A program made the position numbers and the translations under genes. From Synergistales bacterium (GTDB lineage Bacteria; Synergistota; Synergistia; Synergistales; Aminithiophilaceae), in the NCBI GenBank assembly GCA_018433595.1, contig JAHDQY010000003.1, positions 124,001-188,000 of the forward strand: 64,000 bases of DNA, read 5' to 3'. The first letter of the stretch is position 1. Every line of letters starts with the position of its first letter. The notes under the pieces are model-generated. The model saw only the letters and a program-made list of their open reading frames with translations, was not told the DNA's origin and made no database searches. Positions 49,115 through 58,187 of this stretch are shown here, piece after piece.

Positions 49115-49255
49115 TCAATCGCCGAGGGTCTTCCCTTCATCCACTCCGGCGATCGTCTCCAGTTCTCGATCGCCCGGACGGCTTTCTCCCCGCCGGCCTC
49201 CGATCCCGAGGAGCCTGAGGGCTGCCTTGAAATCACAGAAACTGAAAACGTACAT
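49115..49255 (-). CDS. 46-aa protein of unknown function with its own promoter and terminator
   Basis: MYVFSFCDFKAALRLLGIGG begins this 46-aa frame, which ends ETIAGVDEGKTLGD. GGGAGG lies 8 bases before the ATG. The promoter (49316-49344) and the terminator directly after the stop make a complete single-gene unit. There is no signal peptide or membrane span, and one cysteine. No family recognised. The alternative is a small regulatory RNA of about 220 bases with a chance frame. Confidence 0.6.
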   Translation of the reverse strand: MYVFSFCDFKAALRLLGIGGRRGESRPGDRELETIAGVDEGKTLGD

Positions 49256-49315
49256 GGCGCTCGCCTCCCGTGTCGGGCTGGGTCGGAGAAGGAGATCCTC
49301 CCGACCCGCAATATA

Positions 49316-49344
49316 ATTGTAGGATTTGACGGTAGAAATTGCAA
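49316..49344 (-). promoter_or_regulatory. Promoter of the 46-aa gene
   Basis: Minus-strand TTGCAA (49344-49339) and TACAAT (49321-49316) with 17 bases between. The rest of the gap 48985-49486 outside this unit shows nothing else. Confidence 0.65.
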
Positions 49345-49427
49345 TAGTCGGATGATTTGAGTAATAAATAAAATAAGGACTGCAGTTCAGAGTAATGGTC
49401 AGAGGCCGGAATCGCCGGGCGACAAAA

Positions 49428-49461
49428 GCATCGTGGGGCCGCTCAGGCGGCCCCACGATGC
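49428..49461 (-). terminator. Terminator of gyrB
   Basis: Perfect 15-bp stem: GCATCGTGGGGCCGC on both strands around a 4-base loop (49428-49442 with 49447-49461); minus-strand tail TTTTGTC. It begins 26 bases after the gyrB stop. Confidence 0.85.
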
Positions 49462-49486
49462 GGGGCGTCTTTTCCGATGAGGAGGT

Positions 49487-51391
49487 CTAGATGTCGAGAT
49501 TGCGGACCTCCATGGCGTGGGTTTCGATGAACTCTCGCCGAGGTTCCACCTTGTCTCCCATGAGGATGGTGAAGTATTCGTCAACAGAGACGGCGTCCCC
49601 GATCTCGACGCGCTTCATGATCCGTCGGGCCGGGTCCATCGTCGTTTCCCAGAGCTGCTGGGGGTTCATCTCACCGAGCCCCTTGTAGCGCTGGATGCCG
49701 TATTTCCGGTTGGGGCCGAAGGCGGCGGTGATTTCTCGCAGCTCCTTCTCGGAATAGCAGTAGGTTACCTCCTTGCCGGCCTGGACGCGGTAGAGGGGGG
49801 GCTGGGCGGCGTAGAGGTGCCCTTGCTCGATGATTTCCGGCATGAAACGGTAGAAGAAGGTCAGAAGCAGCGTCCGGATGTGGGCGCCGTCGACGTCGGC
49901 GTCGGTCATGATGATGATCCGATGGTAGCGCAGCTTCTCGCGGTCGAAGTCGTCGCCGATCCCGCAGCCGAGGGCCTGGATGATGGTGCGGATCTCGTTG
50001 TTGGAGAGGGCCTTGTCGAGGCGGGCCTTTTCGACGTTCAGGATCTTGCCCCTCAAGGGAAGGATGGCCTGAAAGTGGCGGTCTCGACCCTGCTTGGCGC
50101 TGCCGCCGGCCGAATCGCCCTCGACGATGTAGACCTCGCACTCTTCCGGCTTGCGGCTTGAGCAGTCGGCCAGCTTGCCCGGAAGGTCAAGTCCTGTCAT
50201 GGCCGACTTGCGGCGTACCAGCTCCCGCGCTTTTTTTGCGGCCTCTCGGGCCTGCCGCGCCTTGATGGCGTTATCGACGACGGGGCGGAGAATCTCCGGC
50301 TTTTCTTCCATGAAGTTCAACAGCCCCTCGTAGAAGAGGGAGTCGACGAGCCCCTTGATTTCGCCGTTTCCCAGCTTTGTCTTCGTCTGTCCCTCGAACT
50401 GAGGCTCGGGGAGCTTGACGGAGATGACCGCCGTCAGGCCTTCCTTGAGATCGTCTCCGCTCAGGTTCGGGTCCTTTTCCTTGAAGAGTTTCTGCCGTCG
50501 GGCCATTTCGTTGATGGCCCGCGTCAGAGCCGTCCGGAAGCCGGAGACGTGAGTCCCTCCCTCGATGGTGTGGATCAGGTTGGCGTAGGCGAAGACCCGC
50601 TCCTGGTAGGTATCGTTGTATTGGAGGCCGACGGCGATGACGACGCCGTCCTTTTCGCCTTCGACAATGACGGGAACGGGGAAGAGGGTCGTCTTACCCT
50701 TGTTGAGGTACTCGACGAAGCTGCCGATGCCGCCGGAGTAGCAGAAGGTCTTCTCCTTCTCCGTCCGCTCGTCGCGAAGAACGATGGCCAGCCCGGGATT
50801 AAGAAAGGCCAGTTCTCTCATGCGCCCCGAAAGGATCTCCCAGGAGAGGGTCGTTTCGCTGAAAATGGTCTCGTCGGGCTGAAATTGGACCTTCGTTCCC
50901 CTCTGGTCCGTCGCCCCCTCCAAGGTGAGATCGGTGACGGGGGTACCCTTTTCGTAGCGCTGGCTCCAACGGTTTCCGTTGCGGGAGACGGTCAGGATCA
51001 GCCAGCGGGAGAGGGCGTTGACGACGGAGACGCCGACGCCGTGCAGGCCTCCCGAAACCTGGTAGGCCTTCTTGTCGAACTTGCCTCCGGCGTGGAGTTT
51101 GGTCAGGACGACTTCGGCGGCGGGACGCCCCGTTGCGGGGTGAGGATCGACGGGGATTCCCCGTCCGTCGTCTTCGATGGTGACGCTGCCGTCACCGTGA
51201 AGCGTGATGTTGATGTAACTGCAGAAGCCGGCCATGGCTTCGTCGATGGCGTTGTCGACCACTTCATAGACGAGATGGTGAAGTCCCCGAGGGCCGGTGT
51301 CGCCGATGTACATGCTGGGTCTCCGGCGGACGGCCTCCAATCCCTCAAGGATCTGGATGTCGCTGGCACTGTATTGGGCCGGTGCGTTCAT
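49487..51391 (-). CDS. gyrB: DNA gyrase subunit B
   Basis: This 634-aa subunit has the GHKL ATPase ([44 protein letters not shown]), the transducer domain with QTKTKLGN, and the Toprim domain [15 protein letters not shown] and [19 protein letters not shown], ending in [19 protein letters not shown]. It provides ATP-driven negative supercoiling with GyrA. AGGAGG precedes the ATG at 51391, which overlaps the stop of the remB-like gene (ATGA). The upstream open frame to 51445 belongs to that gene's region. Confidence 0.97.
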   Translation of the reverse strand: MNAPAQYSASDIQILEGLEAVRRRPSMYIGDTGPRGLHHLVYEVVDNAIDEAMAGFCSYINITLHGDGSVTIEDDGRGIPVDPHPATGRPAAEVVLTKLHAGGKFDKKAYQVSGGLHGVGVSVVNALSRWLILTVSRNGNRWSQRYEKGTPVTDLTLEGATDQRGTKVQFQPDETIFSETTLSWEILSGRMRELAFLNPGLAIVLRDERTEKEKTFCYSGGIGSFVEYLNKGKTTLFPVPVIVEGEKDGVVIAVGLQYNDTYQERVFAYANLIHTIEGGTHVSGFRTALTRAINEMARRQKLFKEKDPNLSGDDLKEGLTAVISVKLPEPQFEGQTKTKLGNGEIKGLVDSLFYEGLLNFMEEKPEILRPVVDNAIKARQAREAAKKARELVRRKSAMTGLDLPGKLADCSSRKPEECEVYIVEGDSAGGSAKQGRDRHFQAILPLRGKILNVEKARLDKALSNNEIRTIIQALGCGIGDDFDREKLRYHRIIIMTDADVDGAHIRTLLLTFFYRFMPEIIEQGHLYAAQPPLYRVQAGKEVTYCYSEKELREITAAFGPNRKYGIQRYKGLGEMNPQQLWETTMDPARRIMKRVEIGDAVSVDEYFTILMGDKVEPRREFIETHAMEVRNLDI

Positions 51392-51606
51392 TGGCTGTTT
51401 CCTCCTTGAAGCAGGCTTGCCGCAAGAAGGCGGCCTCGGCTCCAAAGCCGCCGGTGGCGCTCCTTCAGCGTTTTCGGGGTGAAAACCGTCGTCCCTCTCG
51501 CTCCCGTGCTTCCGATGATTTCCGTGACGCCGTCATCACGACGGACAAGGGCGACGAGATCGTCAGTAACGAGAAGAAGGCGGTCTCCTTCGAGGGGGAT
51601 GATCAT
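51388..51606 (-). CDS. RemB-like (DUF370-type) small regulator
   Basis: This 72-aa protein begins [20 protein letters not shown] and ends with a basic segment ([19 protein letters not shown]). It resembles RemB/YaaB, which in Bacillus lies between recF and gyrB; here it is also directly before gyrB, overlapping it by four bases. RemA/RemB proteins bind DNA and control matrix genes. An upstream ATG (51612) is too close to the AAAGGAG site; the ATG at 51606 has 9 bases spacing. Identification rests on position and the N-terminal pattern. No recF lies upstream; folD is there instead. Confidence 0.7.
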   Translation of the reverse strand: MIIPLEGDRLLLVTDDLVALVRRDDGVTEIIGSTGARGTTVFTPKTLKERHRRLWSRGRLLAASLLQGGNSQ

Positions 51607-51763
51607 CGTCATTCACTCCTTTGCGGCATCAACAACCCATCTATTATATCAAAGATCGCAGGCGCCTTTGCGGAGGGACTTTCCGGGCTGTCGAAGCGCT
51701 TCTCATCGTCGGGCTCGGCGGCCCTTGTCGGGACGCTTCGGCCGATGGGGCTTGCCTGCTTCC

Positions 51764-51823
51764 CTTTCGACGGATCAGGCCCCCCGGCTCCAACCGCCTC
51801 CGGAGGGCCTGATCCGTCGAAAG
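51764..51823 (-). terminator. Long inverted repeat after folD
   Basis: CTTTCGACGGATCAGGCCC (51764-51782) and its exact complement (51805-51823) form a 19-bp stem with a G/C-rich inner part. It begins 4 bases after the folD stop. No T run follows. Confidence 0.65.
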
Positions 51824-51826
51824 CCG

Positions 51827-52669
51827 TCAGTGCTTCCTGGCCAGCTCCAGGGTGTTTTCCAGAAGCATGGCGATGGTCATGGGCCCCACGCCTCCCGGCA
51901 CAGGGGTGATCCACGACGCTTTTTGAGCTGCCGGCCCGTAGTCCACATCCCCCACGAGCCTGCCCTCCAGCCGGTTGATGCCGACGTCGATCACCACCGC
52001 GCCTTCTTTGATCATGTCGGCTGTCACGAGGCGGGGTTTGCCGATGGCGGCGACAAGGATATCGGCCCGTCTTGCCTGTCCCGCAAGGTCTTTTGTCCTG
52101 CTGTGACAGATGGTGACAGTGGCATTTTCCTCCAGAAGCATCAGGGCTACGGGCTTGCCCACGATGTTGCTTCTGCCGATGACGACGGCCTCCTTGCCGG
52201 CCAGCGGGATTCCCGTGGCTTTCAGGAGTCGCAGGATTCCCTTGGGGGTGCAGGGCCTGCTGGAGGGGAGTCCCGCCACGAGGCGGCCCATGTTCACCGG
52301 ATGGAAGCCGTCGACATCCTTCTCGGGACGGATGGCCGCGAGTACGGCATCCGGGGCGATCTGGGGCGGCAGGGGAAGCTGGACCAGAATGCCGTGGATC
52401 GAGCTGTCGCCGTTGAGCCTTCCGATCAGTTCGAGCAGCTCGATCTGCGAGGTGGAGGCGGGCAGTCGATGGAGGGAGGAGGCGATTCCCACTTCGAGGC
52501 AGCTCTCCGCTTTACGGCCGACATAGATCCTGGACGCCGGATCGTCTCCGACGAGAATCACGGCAAGGCCGGGGACGATTCCCCCCTTTCGGAGACAAGC
52601 CGTCTCTTCTCTGATGGAATCGCGGATCTCGGCAGAGAGTCTTTTCCCGTCGAGAAGTTTCGCCGTCAT
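51827..52669 (-). CDS. folD: Methylenetetrahydrofolate dehydrogenase/cyclohydrolase
   Basis: This 280-aa bifunctional enzyme interconverts methylene-, methenyl- and formyl-tetrahydrofolate. It has [18 protein letters not shown] (catalytic Y-x3-K), [40 protein letters not shown] and the closing [27 protein letters not shown] precedes the ATG. It stands next to glyA on the same strand, a natural one-carbon pair. Confidence 0.96.
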   Translation of the reverse strand: MTAKLLDGKRLSAEIRDSIREETACLRKGGIVPGLAVILVGDDPASRIYVGRKAESCLEVGIASSLHRLPASTSQIELLELIGRLNGDSSIHGILVQLPLPPQIAPDAVLAAIRPEKDVDGFHPVNMGRLVAGLPSSRPCTPKGILRLLKATGIPLAGKEAVVIGRSNIVGKPVALMLLEENATVTICHSRTKDLAGQARRADILVAAIGKPRLVTADMIKEGAVVIDVGINRLEGRLVGDVDYGPAAQKASWITPVPGGVGPMTIAMLLENTLELARKH

Positions 52670-52760
52670 GGGTTTCCCTCCTCCGAGACAGGGCGCCGTC
52701 CGGCCCTTCTTGGTCGTAGATGTCTGCATGGGGGCGTTTTCGTGCGTCTCAGCCGAAGGC

Positions 52761-54020
52761 TCATTTCAGGCCCGGATAGAGAGGGTAGCTTGCGCACGCT
52801 TCAAGGACCTCTGACCGGATCGTTTCGAGCTCGCTGTCATTTTCCACATTCCGAACGGCTCGATCGATCCATCGGGCGATATTCTTCATGTCGTTCGAAC
52901 CGAATCCGCGGGTCGTGGCGGCGGCGGTGCCGATGCGGATGCCGCTGGTGACGAAGGGGCTCTGAGTGTCGAAGGGTACGGCGTTCTTGTTGACCGTGAT
53001 TCCCGCCCTGACGAGAGCCGCTTCGGCCGCTTTCCCCGTGACGTTCCTGTCGGCGAGGTTCACGAGGATGAGGTGGTTGTCCGTTCCGCCGGAGACGAGA
53101 TGATAGCCGAGGGAAAGAAGCTCTTCGGCGAGGATCTTCGTGTTGGCGATCACCTTTTTCTGGTACTCGACGAAGGACGGCTGAAGGGCTTCCCTGAAGG
53201 CCACGGCCTTGGCGGCGATGACGTGCATGAGAGGGCCGCCCTGCATTCCGGGGAAGATGCTCTTGTCGATGGCCTTCGCGTACTCGGCGGTGGTCATGAT
53301 CATGCCGCCTCGAGGTCCGCGGAGCGTCTTGTGGGTTGTGGAGGTGACGAAATGGCAGAAGGGGACGGGGTCCTTGTGGCATTTGGCCGCGATGAGCCCC
53401 GCGATGTGGGCGATATCGAAAAAGAGGAGAGCTCCGACCTTGTCGGCGATGGCTCTGAACGGCTCGGCGTCGATTTCTCTGGGATAGGCGGAGGCTCCGC
53501 ACACGATGAGTTTCGGTTGATGCTCCACGGCGAGGCGTTCCACCTCGGCGAAATCGATCCGTTCGGTGGTCTTGTTCACCCCGTAGGGAACGATGCGGTA
53601 GAGTTTGCCCGAAAAATTCACCGGCGATCCGTGGGTGAGATGCCCCCCGTGGGCGAGGTTCATGGCGAGAACGGTGTCACCCGGCTGAAGAACGGAGAAA
53701 TAGACCGCCATGTTTGCCTGAGAACCCGAATGGGGCTGAACGTTCACATGGTCGCACCCGAAGAGCGCCTTGGCCCTGTCCCGTGCAAGGTCTTCGGCCT
53801 TGTCCACGACGTGGCATCCGCCGTAATAGCGGGCTCGAGGGTACCCCTCGGCGTATTTGTTGGTCATCACGGAACCCATTGCGGCGAGGACGGCACGGGA
53901 AACAAAATTCTCGGAAGCGATGAGTTCAATTCCCTCCCTCTGGCGTGCCAGCTCCTCCGCAATGGTCTCGAAAATTTCGGGATCGGCCTCCCGCAGGAAA
54001 TCCTGACCTTGCTCCAACAT
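52761..54020 (-). CDS. glyA: Serine hydroxymethyltransferase
   Basis: This 419-aa PLP enzyme converts serine and tetrahydrofolate to glycine and methylene-tetrahydrofolate. It has [39 protein letters not shown] and the PLP lysine in [16 protein letters not shown]. The frame is open to 54248, but the added part is not like GlyA; the ATG at 54020, after GGGAGCGG, gives the usual N-terminus. It is followed 91 bases later by folD, completing a one-carbon unit. Confidence 0.96.
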   Translation of the reverse strand: MLEQGQDFLREADPEIFETIAEELARQREGIELIASENFVSRAVLAAMGSVMTNKYAEGYPRARYYGGCHVVDKAEDLARDRAKALFGCDHVNVQPHSGSQANMAVYFSVLQPGDTVLAMNLAHGGHLTHGSPVNFSGKLYRIVPYGVNKTTERIDFAEVERLAVEHQPKLIVCGASAYPREIDAEPFRAIADKVGALLFFDIAHIAGLIAAKCHKDPVPFCHFVTSTTHKTLRGPRGGMIMTTAEYAKAIDKSIFPGMQGGPLMHVIAAKAVAFREALQPSFVEYQKKVIANTKILAEELLSLGYHLVSGGTDNHLILVNLADRNVTGKAAEAALVRAGITVNKNAVPFDTQSPFVTSGIRIGTAAATTRGFGSNDMKNIARWIDRAVRNVENDSELETIRSEVLEACASYPLYPGLK

Positions 54021-54592
54021 GTGAATCCGCTCCCTTCGATTTTGTCTGGGAAACCGCCCGGTAAACCGCCCGGTAAACAAGGAGAGCTCCCCCTCCGGGG
54101 GGAGACGGCTCCTCCGGTTTGTCCCAGTTGCAGGCCTCTTCAGGCCGTTGTACCTGAAGGTACGATGACCGCGTCGCTTCCCGGCGGGATGTCGACGTGC
54201 GGAAGCGCCCTGCTGGAGTGGGTGAAAGTGACGATGCCGGGAGTTCACTGGACAGTCACGATTTTCTCACAATTTCGGTAAAGTGATAAGAGATTCTTCA
54301 GCAAAGACGGTAATCGGATTGTCCCAATCGATCGCAGGTCCTGAGGAAAGGCCACGTCAGGCCTCAAAAGGGAGGGGGCCGGAGTGCGGAGGCAACAGCA
54401 GGGAAGAGCTCGGGCCTGAAAAGCGATTTTGCGGGCTTGATTGAAGAATCATGGAATTAAAAGAAAAAGAAATCTCGGGGCGCTGCTTTTTCGGACGGAA
54501 TGGCGTTGAAAAAGGGAAATTAAACCATTGTTGCGAATTTTTCGGGATATCGAGCCCGTTTCCCTGTCGCATTGTTGCAAGCGAATCTCTGT
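54021..54592. other. Gene-free stretch between glyA and the M20 gene
   Basis: About 570 bases with no supportable gene. It contains a tandem 12-bp repeat (54050-54077), a G/C hairpin CTCCCC/GGGGAG (54087-54104), GTACCT-GA-AGGTAC (in 54145-54165), and two CATTGTTGC copies (54526-54534, 54570-54578). It must hold the glyA promoter and leader; no known riboswitch was recognised. Confidence 0.5.
54050..54077. repeat. Tandem 12-bp repeat in the glyA leader
   Basis: AACCGCCCGGTA occurs twice in direct succession, plus a partial third start. It ends about 30 bases before the glyA ATG. Confidence 0.7.
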
Positions 54593-54621
54593 TTGCGGAA
54601 AAGAGACAACGCGGATAGTAT
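54593..54621 (+). promoter_or_regulatory. Promoter of the M20-DUF3100 operon
   Basis: TTGCGG (54593-54598) and TAGTAT (54616-54621) with 17 bases between, 56 bases of leader to the ATG. Two CATTGTTGC repeats lie 15-65 bases upstream and could bind an activator. Confidence 0.5.
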
Positions 54622-54683
54622 TGACGCGTATGAGGGCCGAAAAAACGAGAGCCTGTCGAGGCCAGCCAAGGGAGGAGCGGACC

Positions 54684-55991
54684 ATGGACAGAGAACGTCT
54701 CAAACAATCGGTTTGCCGGGCCATCGATGCCGGCGCGGAAACGGTCATCGCCCTGGCCAGGGACATCGCGGGGGAGCCCGAACTGGGGTTCAAGGAGTTT
54801 AAGACCTCCGCCAAGGTGGCGGGCTTCATGCGCTCCCTGGGGCTTCTTCCGCAGGAAGGCCTGGCCCGGACGGGGGTGAAAACCCGGCTCAAGGGGCGCT
54901 CCTCCGGTCCGAACGTGGCGATTCTGGGTGAGCTGGACGGCATCGTCTGTCCCGACAGCCCCGGAGCCGACCCGGAGACCGGAGCCAGCCATGCCTGCGG
55001 CCATCATCTCCAGATCGGGGCCCTTCTGGCTGTCGCCGCCGGGTTTGTGAAAGCGGACATTGCCGAGGCCCTGGACGGGGACATCACCTTTTTTGCCGTT
55101 CCTGCGGAGGAGTTCATCGAGATCGGGGAAAGGAGCGACATGCGGTCCCGAGGGGAGATCGGTTTTCTCGGGGGCAAACAGGAGCTGATACGCATCGGAG
55201 CCTTCGATGACGTGGATATGGCCATGATGGTCCATGCCGGGACGGACATGCCGGAGGCTTCCGTCGGTCTCGGCGAGACGAGCAACGGCTTCGTGGCCAA
55301 GACAATCCGGTACATCGGAAAAGCAGCCCACGCCGCGGCGGCCCCTCATGAGGGGATCAACGCCCTCAACGCGGCGGTTCTGGGCATCAACAACGTCCAT
55401 GCCCTGAGGGAGACCTTTCTGGACGACGATCATGTCCGGGTCCATTTCATCATCACCAAGGGGGGAGATACGGTCAACAGTGTCCCGGCCGATGTCCGGA
55501 TGGAGGCCTACGTCCGGGGGAAGACACTGAAAAGCATCGACGTCACCCACGAAAAGTTTGACCGGGCCTTTCGGGCCGGAGGCGACGCGGTCGGCGCCGT
55601 CACCGAGATCCGCACCATCCCGGGCTACCTCCCCCTGGCCTGTGATCCGGGGCTCAACGGTCTTTTCGCCGGAAATGCCGCAGCCCTTCTCTCTCCCTCC
55701 GGGATCAGGAGGGTCGGCCATTTCAATGCATCTACCGACATGGGGGACATCTCTCACATCATGCCGGCCATACACCCCTATACGGGAGGGGTCTCAGGGG
55801 CCCTCCACTCCGGAGACTTCACCGTTCTGGACTACGAGGATGCCGTCATCGTGCCGGCCAAGATCATGGCGATGACCGCCATCGATCTTCTGGCCGACGG
55901 AGCCGAAGAGGGGAGGGAAGTTCTGAGAAAATCTGTGCCGCTTATGACCAAAGAGCGCTATCTTGAGATCTTGCGGGGTTATTTTTCATGA
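54684..55991 (+). CDS. M20-family metal-dependent amidohydrolase/peptidase
   Basis: This 435-aa enzyme of the M20 amidohydrolase group removes an acyl or aminoacyl group. It has PELGFKEFKTSAKV, VAILGELDGIVCP (metal aspartate region), SHACGHHLQIGALLA (metal histidines), VPAEEFIEIGERSD (catalytic and metal glutamates), YIGKAAHAAAAPHEGINAL (dimerisation lid) and a late STDMGDISHIMPAIHPYTGG. It is likely cytoplasmic. GGGAGGAG precedes the ATG. Two membrane protein genes (DUF3100 type) follow in the same operon, so it probably processes what they import, such as an N-acyl amino acid or p-aminobenzoyl-glutamate-like amide. Confidence 0.88.
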   Translation: MDRERLKQSVCRAIDAGAETVIALARDIAGEPELGFKEFKTSAKVAGFMRSLGLLPQEGLARTGVKTRLKGRSSGPNVAILGELDGIVCPDSPGADPETGASHACGHHLQIGALLAVAAGFVKADIAEALDGDITFFAVPAEEFIEIGERSDMRSRGEIGFLGGKQELIRIGAFDDVDMAMMVHAGTDMPEASVGLGETSNGFVAKTIRYIGKAAHAAAAPHEGINALNAAVLGINNVHALRETFLDDDHVRVHFIITKGGDTVNSVPADVRMEAYVRGKTLKSIDVTHEKFDRAFRAGGDAVGAVTEIRTIPGYLPLACDPGLNGLFAGNAAALLSPSGIRRVGHFNASTDMGDISHIMPAIHPYTGGVSGALHSGDFTVLDYEDAVIVPAKIMAMTAIDLLADGAEEGREVLRKSVPLMTKERYLEILRGYFS

Positions 55992-56034
55992 GAAGGGACA
56001 TCCCGGAAGATTGGCGTTGCAAGGAGGGAAATCC

Positions 56035-56853
56035 GTGAGAGACGGAATCAGAAACATCAAGGTTCATGCCATCGTTCTCATCCTGGTCATCATCAGCGAA
56101 TTCATCGGCGTTCATTCCTTCAAGGTCGGTCCCGGCACGCTGGTCCTGCTCCCCATGCTCTACGCTCTCGTCATCGGAGCTTTCATGGGGCCGAAGTTCC
56201 TGAAAGCGGTAAACCAGAAGGACATGGTCGGCGCCGGAAGCCTCGTCGGGGTTACCCTGATGCTTCTTATGGCTCGGTACGGGACCACTGTGGGTCCCAA
56301 TCTCCCGGCCATCATCAAGTCGGGTCCCGCTCTGCTCCTCCAGGAATTCGGGAATCTGGGAACCCTTTTCCTGGGGATTCCTCTGGCCGTCTTCCTGGGA
56401 CTGAAGCGCGAGGCGATCGGCGCCGCCCACTCGGTGGCCCGGGAGCCCAACGTGGCCCTTATCGGCGACGTCTACGGCTTTGACGGGCCGGAGGGGCGGG
56501 GTGTCATGGGAGTCTACATCTGCGGAACCGTCTTCGGAACGATCTTCTACGGCCTCATGGCGACTGCCGCCGCCGCCTATCTCCCCCTGAGCCCCAAAGC
56601 TCTTGCCATGGCCTCAGGCGTGGGAAGCGCCAGCATGATGACTGCCTCGGTGAGCTCCCTGTCGGCGATGTTCCCGCAGATGGCGGAAGAGCTGCAGGCC
56701 CTGGGCGCCGCGAGCAACATGCTCTCCGGGCTTGACGGTCTCTACATGTCTCTCTGGATGGCGTTGCCCGCGTCCGAGTGGCTTTACCGCAAGGCCTACA
56801 GGGTCAAATACGGAACCGAACCCGAACGCCCCCTGGCAGAGGGAGGAAAGTAG
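56035..56853 (+). CDS. DUF3100-type membrane protein
   Basis: This 272-aa protein has about eight spans, e.g. VHAIVLILVIISEFIGVHSF and GTLVLLPMLYALVIGAFMGP, and a conserved-looking EPNVALIGDVYGFDGPEGRGVMGVYICG loop and SGVGSASMMTASVSSL. I assign it to DUF3100, a family of likely transporters often found with M20 amidohydrolases. The GTG start follows AAGGAGGG. It is translated between the amidohydrolase and a second small membrane protein. Substrate unknown. Confidence 0.78.
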   Translation: MRDGIRNIKVHAIVLILVIISEFIGVHSFKVGPGTLVLLPMLYALVIGAFMGPKFLKAVNQKDMVGAGSLVGVTLMLLMARYGTTVGPNLPAIIKSGPALLLQEFGNLGTLFLGIPLAVFLGLKREAIGAAHSVAREPNVALIGDVYGFDGPEGRGVMGVYICGTVFGTIFYGLMATAAAAYLPLSPKALAMASGVGSASMMTASVSSLSAMFPQMAEELQALGAASNMLSGLDGLYMSLWMALPASEWLYRKAYRVKYGTEPERPLAEGGK

Positions 56854-56854
56854 G

Positions 56855-57301
56855 ATGAAATTTTCTGAAGCCATCGCCGTCCTGATCATCGTGGCCGTCA
56901 TGAGCCTGATCGGCAACCTGGTCGGCTTCCATAACGGCATCGTCGAGTCCCTCCCGGGCATGATCTTTCTTGTGGCCCTCTGTGTTGCGGGAATCGCCCT
57001 GGGGAAGGTCGTCCCGGGGAACATTCCCAACGTGGCCTGGATCGTCCTCATCGGCTGCATCGTGACCTACCCCGGATTCCCGGGATCGGCGGTCTTCAGC
57101 GGCTGGGTCAAAAAGGTCAGCTTCCTTTCCCTGACCACCCCGATCCTGGCTTATGCCGGATTGGCCATCGGCAAGGACCTGGATCTCCTGAAGCAGACCG
57201 GCTGGAGGATTGTCGTGGTCTCCATCGCGGTCTTCATCGGGACGTACATCGGGTCCGCACTGATCGCCCAGGGCGTCCTGACGGTGACGGGCCAGCTCTA
57301 A
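56855..57301 (+). CDS. Second membrane protein of the DUF3100 system
   Basis: This 148-aa protein has five spans and a GKDLDLLKQTGWRIV segment before the last one. It starts 1 base after the DUF3100 gene stop, with GGAGG in front. The size and tight linkage suggest a two-component permease with the DUF3100 protein. The repeated G-x-x-I/V-x-P-G motifs (SLPGMIFLVAL, GKVVPGNIPNVAW) recall LrgB/CidB- or gluconate-type half permeases, but no family is certain. Confidence 0.75.
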   Translation: MKFSEAIAVLIIVAVMSLIGNLVGFHNGIVESLPGMIFLVALCVAGIALGKVVPGNIPNVAWIVLIGCIVTYPGFPGSAVFSGWVKKVSFLSLTTPILAYAGLAIGKDLDLLKQTGWRIVVVSIAVFIGTYIGSALIAQGVLTVTGQL

Positions 57302-57312
57302 GATTGAATCGA

Positions 57313-57357
57313 TGCAAGGATCCCCCGAGGGGAAGTTCCCCTCGGGGGATCCTTGCA
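57313..57357. terminator. 45-nt palindrome at the convergent gene ends
   Basis: TGCAAGGATCCCCCGAGGGG plus AA (57313-57334) and its exact complement (57336-57357) are separated by one base. It lies 12 bases after the membrane protein stop and 38 bases before the end of the convergent gene. Confidence 0.8.
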
Positions 57358-57395
57358 GGATGCCGATCTGCGCTGCTTTTGCCGTCTGAGGCCGG

Positions 57396-58187
57396 CTATT
57401 TCCCGCCGCCGATTCTCAGCAGGGCCTTTTCGGCGTCATCGAGGCCGAAAACCTGGGCAAAAAGCCCTTCAACGGCGAGGTCGGCCTCTTCGATCTGACG
57501 GTCGACGACCCGGTTGGCCCAGGCAGGCTTGCCCGAACGCCGTTCCCGGCAGAGGTAGCTCAGGCGGTAGACGGCGGAGACGATCTGGCCCTGGAGGGCG
57601 CGGTGGCGACGGTTCATGGGATTCAAGGCGGGCAGGGGGAGCTCCAATGCCTCCTCAGCCGAGAGGCCCTTCCCGAGGGAGGGTCCTGCCGCCACGGTGG
57701 CGATGCGGCTGTTGAGAAATCCCAGCAGAACCGGAATCAGGCCTGGACATTGGACAAGAGAGGCCTCCTCGTCCAATGTCCAGGCCTGATTCCGGTTCTG
57801 CTCTCTCGGAATGATGGTGAGGAGGTGTGACCCCGTGGCCAGCGTCTCGTCGACAGCGGCGCAGGCGAGGCGGCCGTTGACGGCATGAGAGTTCAGGAGC
57901 AGGCGAGGTTCGGAAAAGCAGCGGAGGGGCCGGAATTCGGTGAGCCGTTTATCGTATCGGATGAAACCCAAGGGGCCCGGGATCGCCTCGTATTGGAGGA
58001 TCTCCCCCGTAAAGGCCGTCAAGGCGTTCAGGGGAGGCCTCTCGTTTTGAGGCTCGAAAGGAGCCAGACCGCTCATGACATCGGCGACATCTCCCAGTAG
58101 AAGGCTGCTGTGCCCCAGCTTTTCCGAGAGACGCTCGGCCATCTCTCCCTGGATCGGTTCGATGGAACGGAGGGCGCTGTCGCTCAA
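57396..58187 (-). CDS. DNA-methylase/restriction target-recognition-like protein, with an inverted repeat inside
   Basis: This 263-aa frame resembles the C-terminal target-recognition region of type I S or TaqI/Eco57I-like methylases: LLLGDVADVMSGLAPFEP, LNSHAVNGRLACAAVDE, HLLTIIPRE then LLGFLNSRIATVAAGPSLGKG. No methylase catalytic motif is present and no restriction genes are near, so it is a fragment or a specialised protein. Residues around EQNRNQAWTLDEE to CPGLIPVL are encoded by a 79-base perfect hairpin (57724-57802), which looks like an insertion between IIPRE and LLGF. The TTG start has AGGTGG before it. Function unknown. Confidence 0.6.
   Translation of the reverse strand: MSDSALRSIEPIQGEMAERLSEKLGHSSLLLGDVADVMSGLAPFEPQNERPPLNALTAFTGEILQYEAIPGPLGFIRYDKRLTEFRPLRCFSEPRLLLNSHAVNGRLACAAVDETLATGSHLLTIIPREQNRNQAWTLDEEASLVQCPGLIPVLLGFLNSRIATVAAGPSLGKGLSAEEALELPLPALNPMNRRHRALQGQIVSAVYRLSYLCRERRSGKPAWANRVVDRQIEEADLAVEGLFAQVFGLDDAEKALLRIGGGK
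57724..57802. repeat. 32-bp perfect inverted repeat inside a coding frame
   Basis: Arms 57724-57755 and 57771-57802 are exact complements with a 15-base spacer that contains GAGGCCTC. It keeps the surrounding frame open on both strands. Such a long perfect hairpin within a gene is rare and unstable. Confidence 0.9.
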
